NCBI RefSeq assembly: GCF_003860345.1
Contig: NZ_CP034179.1
Span: forward strand, 3,766,001-3,830,000
DNA: 64,000 nucleotides
Direction: 5' to 3'
Source of the DNA: Caenibius tardaugens NBRC 16725
GTDB lineage: Bacteria > Pseudomonadota > Alphaproteobacteria > Sphingomonadales > Sphingomonadaceae
Below the pieces are notes generated by a model that saw nothing but the letters and a program-made list of their open reading frames with translations, was not told the origin of the DNA and did not search any database. The position numbers and the translations under genes were made by a program. Each line of letters starts with the position of its first letter. The first letter of the stretch is position 1. Shown here piece by piece: positions 60,382 to 64,000 of the stretch.

Positions 60382-61068
60382 ATGCGTAAACTGGCCGCCA
60401 CTGCAGTACTTGCCGCTGCCGTCGCCTTCACCGCCCCGGCCCATGCCGCCAACCCCGATGGGAAAATCCAGATCAAGGTGCTGGGATCGGCTGTTCTGCC
60501 GGACGGCAAACTCGACAAGGTGAAGTTTGCTACACCGGGTATCGCCGCCGCGCTGCCCGTTGATGCGGCCACCAAGGCGAACGACAATTTCGTGCCTACG
60601 GTTGCAATCGAATATTTTGTAACGCCCAGTGTTTCGTTGGAAACGATCTGCTGTGTCACGCAGCATGACGTGGATGGCAAGAAAGGCCTTGCGGGCGCTG
60701 AACTGATTTCCAATGCGAAGATTATTCCGGCGACACTGACTCTCAAATACCATTTCAATACTGGCGGAATTAAACCTTACGTGGGTGCCGGGCCGACGCT
60801 GTTTATCTTTGTTGACGAAAAATCCGGTGCAACGGCGCGCGCACTCGGTGCGGAGCGTAACAAGTTGCAGGATTCTCTCGGTCTGGCGCTTCAGGCCGGT
60901 GTTGATATTCCCCTTAATAACAAGGGAATGTCGCTCAGTCTGGATGCCAAGCGTTACTTCCTGAAAGTGGACTCCAAATGGTACGATACCACTGGCGCGA
61001 AAGTTCTGGAAACCCGGAACAAGCTTGATCCGTGGGTGCTCAGCGCAGGCCTCGCCTGGCGTTTCTGA
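60382..61068 (+). CDS. OmpW-family outer-membrane protein
   Basis: The 228-residue product has a signal peptide (LAATAVLAAAVAFTAPAHAA) and the OmpW pattern: GSAVLPDGKLD, FVPTVAIEYFVTPSVSLE, PATLTLKYHFNTGGIKPYVG and the final DPWVLSAGLAWRF strand ending in Phe. OmpW barrels pass small hydrophobic solutes. The ATG at 60382 has GAGGGA 6 bases ahead. FNR control of ompW genes is known in other bacteria, and two FNR-type boxes lie upstream here. Confidence 0.9.
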   Translation: MRKLAATAVLAAAVAFTAPAHAANPDGKIQIKVLGSAVLPDGKLDKVKFATPGIAAALPVDAATKANDNFVPTVAIEYFVTPSVSLETICCVTQHDVDGKKGLAGAELISNAKIIPATLTLKYHFNTGGIKPYVGAGPTLFIFVDEKSGATARALGAERNKLQDSLGLALQAGVDIPLNNKGMSLSLDAKRYFLKVDSKWYDTTGAKVLETRNKLDPWVLSAGLAWRF

Positions 61069-61097
61069 ACTACGGTTGCCTGTGGGTGACCTAGGGG

Positions 61098-61133
61098 AAG
61101 GCCGGTGCACGGTGGAGCGTGCACCGGCCTTTC
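61098..61133. terminator. strong 14-bp hairpin terminator after the ompW-like gene
   Basis: AAGGCCGGTGCACG (61098-61111) and CGTGCACCGGCCTT (61118-61131) pair perfectly around a 6-base loop, followed by TTCT. It is 29 bases after the stop. Confidence 0.85.
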
Positions 61134-61254
61134 TGGCGTCTGCCTTTGTCATTGTCCGGAACCTTCCGTAAGGGCGGAAGGGGGCGCTTTGCGGTCCGGC
61201 TTTCAATAAGTGGCTTTAGGCTCTGACAAGTCAGGGATTAGTGGTGCAGAAATA

Positions 61255-62133
61255 ATGCGGTTCGGGCCAACTTCGCACAGTTTCATGTCGCAGCGTTCGC
61301 GGCTGCACTATGTCGATTGGGGCAATCCCGATGCGCCGCTGCTGATCCTGATGCACGGGAACAAGGATCATTGCCGAAGCTGGGACTGGGTTGCGGAACG
61401 CCTTTGCCGCGATTGGCATGTCGTTGCGCCTGACCTGCGAGGACACGGCGATAGCGACTGGTCGGCGGAAGGCCGTTACGATTTTTCCAGCAACGTTTAC
61501 GATCTGGCGCAGTTGGTGTTCGAACTGGGCGGGCAGCAGGCCGTGATCATGGCCCATTCGATGGGATCGCATATCGCCTTGCGATACGCGGGCATCTTTC
61601 CCCACAATGTCGCGAAGCTCATCGCAGTGGAGGCTGTTGGGGCACCTCGGGAAATGGAAGCCGAATTCAAGAAGCTATCCCCGGCGATGCGCTATCACAA
61701 CTGGATCGCAGCGCGCCGCAATGCTGTCAGCAAGCCGCCCCGGATTTATGCTTCTGTTGAGGACGCCCAGCGCAGGATGCAGTCTGAAAATAGCTGGCTG
61801 ACCGATAATCAGGCCCGGCATCTGACCATCCATGGCATTCGGCGCACTGAAGATGGCGGGTATTGCTGGAAATTCGATAATTGTCTCGGGCTCTGGCCAG
61901 CCGTCGATCATACATCGGAGGAAGTGTTCGCGTTCTGGCGTAATATCATCTGCCCGACCCTGCTGGTCTATGGCACGGCCAGTTGGCAGACCGATATGGC
62001 CAGCCAACTGGAAGATCATATTTCCGATGTGTGCCGGATCGATATCGAAGGGGCGGGGCATTGGCCCCAACACGACAATTTCGACCGTTTTATGCAGGAA
62101 GTGGAAGGGTTTCTGCGGACGGGACCGGTCTAA
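61255..62133 (+). CDS. alpha/beta hydrolase
   Basis: The 292-residue product has the alpha/beta-hydrolase fold: oxyanion region LILMHGNKDHCRSWDW, strand-turn VVAPDLRGHGDSDW, nucleophile elbow VIMAHSMGSHIALRYAG with the catalytic serine in HSMGS, and the late histidine in EGAGHWPQHDNF. The substrate is unknown; neighbouring genes suggest a catabolic lactone or ester. The ATG at 61255 is preferred over a GTG at 61210. Confidence 0.85.
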   Translation: MRFGPTSHSFMSQRSRLHYVDWGNPDAPLLILMHGNKDHCRSWDWVAERLCRDWHVVAPDLRGHGDSDWSAEGRYDFSSNVYDLAQLVFELGGQQAVIMAHSMGSHIALRYAGIFPHNVAKLIAVEAVGAPREMEAEFKKLSPAMRYHNWIAARRNAVSKPPRIYASVEDAQRRMQSENSWLTDNQARHLTIHGIRRTEDGGYCWKFDNCLGLWPAVDHTSEEVFAFWRNIICPTLLVYGTASWQTDMASQLEDHISDVCRIDIEGAGHWPQHDNFDRFMQEVEGFLRTGPV

Positions 62134-62927
62134 AGCGACTTTTTCACTTCGAAAATACGTGGGTCAAAGATGTTCGAAGCCATCCACCCGCCGTCGACCA
62201 TGATCGTATGGCCGGTGACATAGCTGGACAGACCAGATGCAAGAAACAGCGCTGCACCGGCAATTTCATTGGTCGTGCCAGGGCGGCCGAGCGGGATCAC
62301 GCTCTGTTCCACCATGGCGAGCGATTGCGGTGTTTCAGGCAGACGCGGCGTGGTGATAACACCGGGGGCAACCGAATTGACGCGGATGCCATTGCGGCCC
62401 CATTCGGCGGCCATGCTTTTGACCAGATGCACAAGGCCAGCTTTGGCGGCGCCATAGGCGGCATGCATGGGCGCGCCCACGACGCCATCGATGGAACTGA
62501 TGCAAACGATCGAGCCTTGCACATCCCGTGCGATCATCGATTGCGCCACGGCGCGGGCCGTGACGAAGAAATAGCGCAAATTGCGTGCCTGCTCGGAATC
62601 CCATTCGTCCAGCGTGACATCGATCAGGGGCTTGAACAGAGCCTGCCCAACAATGGTGACGAGAATATCAAGGCCGCCGAGTTTCGCTTCCGCTTCCGTC
62701 ACGGCACGCCGTACCGATTCTTCGTCCAGAATATCCGCGACTATGGGAATGGCCCGCCGGCCGAGCTTTTCGACCTCGCCCGCAACCAGTTCGGCGCGAT
62801 CCTGCTGATTGTCCAATACGGCAATGTCGCAGCCCGCCTGCGCCAGATGGAGCGCAGTCGCCTCGCCCATTCCGCGGCCGCCGCCAACGATCAGGGCCTT
62901 TTTTCCGTCCAGTCCGAAAAGTGACAT
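62130..62927 (-). CDS. short-chain dehydrogenase/reductase
   Basis: This is a 265-residue NAD(P)-dependent SDR. The cofactor motif is ALIVGGGRGMGEATALHLAQ, the catalytic Ser/Tyr/Lys lie in SIVCISSIDGVVG and YGAAKAGLVHLVKS, and the C-terminal part has PGVITTPRL and TGHTIMVDGGW. Asp after the second strand (VLDNQQ) suggests NAD. The ATG at 62927 has GGGAGAAG upstream. It converges with the hydrolase gene by 4 bases. Confidence 0.9.
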   Translation of the reverse strand: MSLFGLDGKKALIVGGGRGMGEATALHLAQAGCDIAVLDNQQDRAELVAGEVEKLGRRAIPIVADILDEESVRRAVTEAEAKLGGLDILVTIVGQALFKPLIDVTLDEWDSEQARNLRYFFVTARAVAQSMIARDVQGSIVCISSIDGVVGAPMHAAYGAAKAGLVHLVKSMAAEWGRNGIRVNSVAPGVITTPRLPETPQSLAMVEQSVIPLGRPGTTNEIAGAALFLASGLSSYVTGHTIMVDGGWMASNIFDPRIFEVKKSL

Positions 62928-63127
62928 AACGATCTTCTCCCGTTTCCCGCTGTCGGGAAATCCTTGTCTGCTCGCCATAGTGCAACCGCTTCAATCTTTG
63001 ACTGCCCGTTGAAGATTTTCCATCAATGCGGAGGACAAAGGGCAAGGCTTGCGGCAAGGTGCCAAATTCCTGCCTTGTTGCAAGCAATACAGGCGCCAGA
63101 AAACAGGTGCCGGAAGAGGATGTGATT

Positions 63128-64000
63128 ATGGTCGATGTCAGCATTTGTGTGAATTGTGCGAACACATTGGGGGAAGGGCCCCTGTGGGATGTCACGGAAC
63201 AGCGCTTGTACTGGATCGACAGCATGGCGCCGCAGATCTGGCGCTGCGCGGTGGATGGTTCCGATGTGCGGACATGGGAATTGCCATCGATGATCGGTTC
63301 CATGGCTCTGCGGGAAAAGGGCGGCGCAGTTCTGGCGTTGGCGAATGGCTTTCATTTCTTTGATTTTGAAAGTGGCGCACTGGAATTGATTGCCCATCCT
63401 GACGAGGGAACACGGCATGTCCGGTTGAACGACGGCAAAGTCGACAGCCGCGGGCGCTTCCTCGCCGGGACGCTGGACATGGACAGTATCGAGTCCGAGA
63501 AACCGATTGCCCGCAGGGGCGTGCTGTATCGCCTCGACACGGATCTCAGTGTGCATCCTTTGGAGCAGAATATCTCGGTCACCAACGGGCCATGCTGGAG
63601 CCTGGACAACCGCACGTTTTATCTGACTGAATCGAGCGATGATATCATTTACGCCTACGACTGGGATGAGGATTCCGGCACTCTGGCTAACAGGCGTGAA
63701 TTTGTGCGCGCGGCACCGCAGTCTATCCCCGATGGGGCAACGGTCGACGCTGAAGGGTTCATGTGGAGTACGGCCAACGGCGCCTTTACAGGGTACGGAG
63801 AATTGCGGCGTTATGCTCCTGATGGCTCACTTGACCGGGTTGTTCCGATGCCGTCTCACAAACCCACCAGCGTGATGTTTGGCGGCCCCGATCTCGATAT
63901 TGCCTTCGTCACGACGATGCGGATTCCCGGAACCGCCGAAGAAACCCCTTATGATGGCACACTCCTCGCGGTTCGGGGGCTCGGCGTGCGAGGGGTGCCT
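63128..64000 (+). CDS. SMP-30/gluconolactonase/LRE-like protein, C-terminus cut by the window edge
   Basis: The first 291 residues are visible. They show the six-bladed propeller family marks: LGEGPLWDVTEQRLYWIDS at the start (with the metal-binding Glu), RLNDGKVDSRGRFLAGTLDM in the middle, and NGPCWSLDNRTFYLTES (with the metal Asn). The later SIPDGATVDAEGFMWSTANG holds the metal Asp. Such enzymes open sugar lactones. The ATG at 63128 has AGAGGA upstream. It is divergent from the SDR gene. Confidence 0.88.
   Translation, partial: MVDVSICVNCANTLGEGPLWDVTEQRLYWIDSMAPQIWRCAVDGSDVRTWELPSMIGSMALREKGGAVLALANGFHFFDFESGALELIAHPDEGTRHVRLNDGKVDSRGRFLAGTLDMDSIESEKPIARRGVLYRLDTDLSVHPLEQNISVTNGPCWSLDNRTFYLTESSDDIIYAYDWDEDSGTLANRREFVRAAPQSIPDGATVDAEGFMWSTANGAFTGYGELRRYAPDGSLDRVVPMPSHKPTSVMFGGPDLDIAFVTTMRIPGTAEETPYDGTLLAVRGLGVRGVP

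Overview
The window is a piece of a high-GC alphaproteobacterial chromosome. It is most likely from the order Sphingomonadales (Novosphingobium/Sphingobium-like). This rests on protein flavour, the yqeY-dnaG-rpoD block, a RibBX-type riboflavin enzyme, a DUF4170 protein and a cbb3 oxidase cluster behind an FNR/FixK box. No rRNA is present, so species cannot be named from the sequence alone.

Layout. Positions 1-7842 are the right end of an integrated conjugative element. On the minus strand it carries F-type type IV secretion genes (dsbC-like, traA, traL, traE, traK and the start of traB). It also has an XRE-type regulator, a short TraA/MobA-type relaxase homologue lacking the expected catalytic residues, a broken MFS transporter, an AlpA-like excisionase and a tyrosine integrase. 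The integrase gene ends about 200 bp from the 3' end of the first of two tandem identical tRNA-Glu(TTC) genes, the probable attachment target. The rest of the element lies left of the window.

Positions 8115-49871 are ordinary core chromosome: recJ, three uncharacterised or weakly characterised genes, leuA with an attenuator-type leader peptide, a YceI protein, ilvC-ilvN-ilvB, the back-to-back pair miaA/serB, purL, xseB-ispA-coaD, a secreted cyclophilin, queA, a YadG/YadH-like exporter, a TSUP permease, tgt, rpsD, rpiB-glyA-nrdR-trmJ, yqeY-dnaG-rpoD-DUF2059, carAB, greA, DUF4170, a four-gene envelope/stress-type operon, eno and a small membrane protein.

Positions 49927-52252 hold riboflavin genes (ribH, ribBX) divergent from a flavin reductase. 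ribBX has an N-terminal helix-turn-helix, and a pair of direct repeats lies in the shared promoter region. Positions 52237-60161 are a ten-gene cbb3 cytochrome oxidase operon (ccoNOQP-ccoGHIS plus one small Cys-rich secreted protein). It is driven from a region with a perfect FNR/FixK box that also faces an ompW-like gene. The window closes with an alpha/beta hydrolase, a short-chain dehydrogenase and a truncated SMP-30/gluconolactonase gene, probably part of a catabolic cluster.

How the genes work together: branched-chain amino acid synthesis (leuA, ilvBNC) shows leader-type control; low-oxygen respiration (cco) is tied to FNR control; queA and tgt serve queuosine tRNA modification. No complete new defence or biosynthetic system was found. 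The most unusual items are the HTH-RibBX fusion with its promoter repeats, the apparently dead relaxase, the leuA leader peptide, the hairpin that contains a start codon at 49870-49913, and the Cys-rich protein coupled to ccoS.
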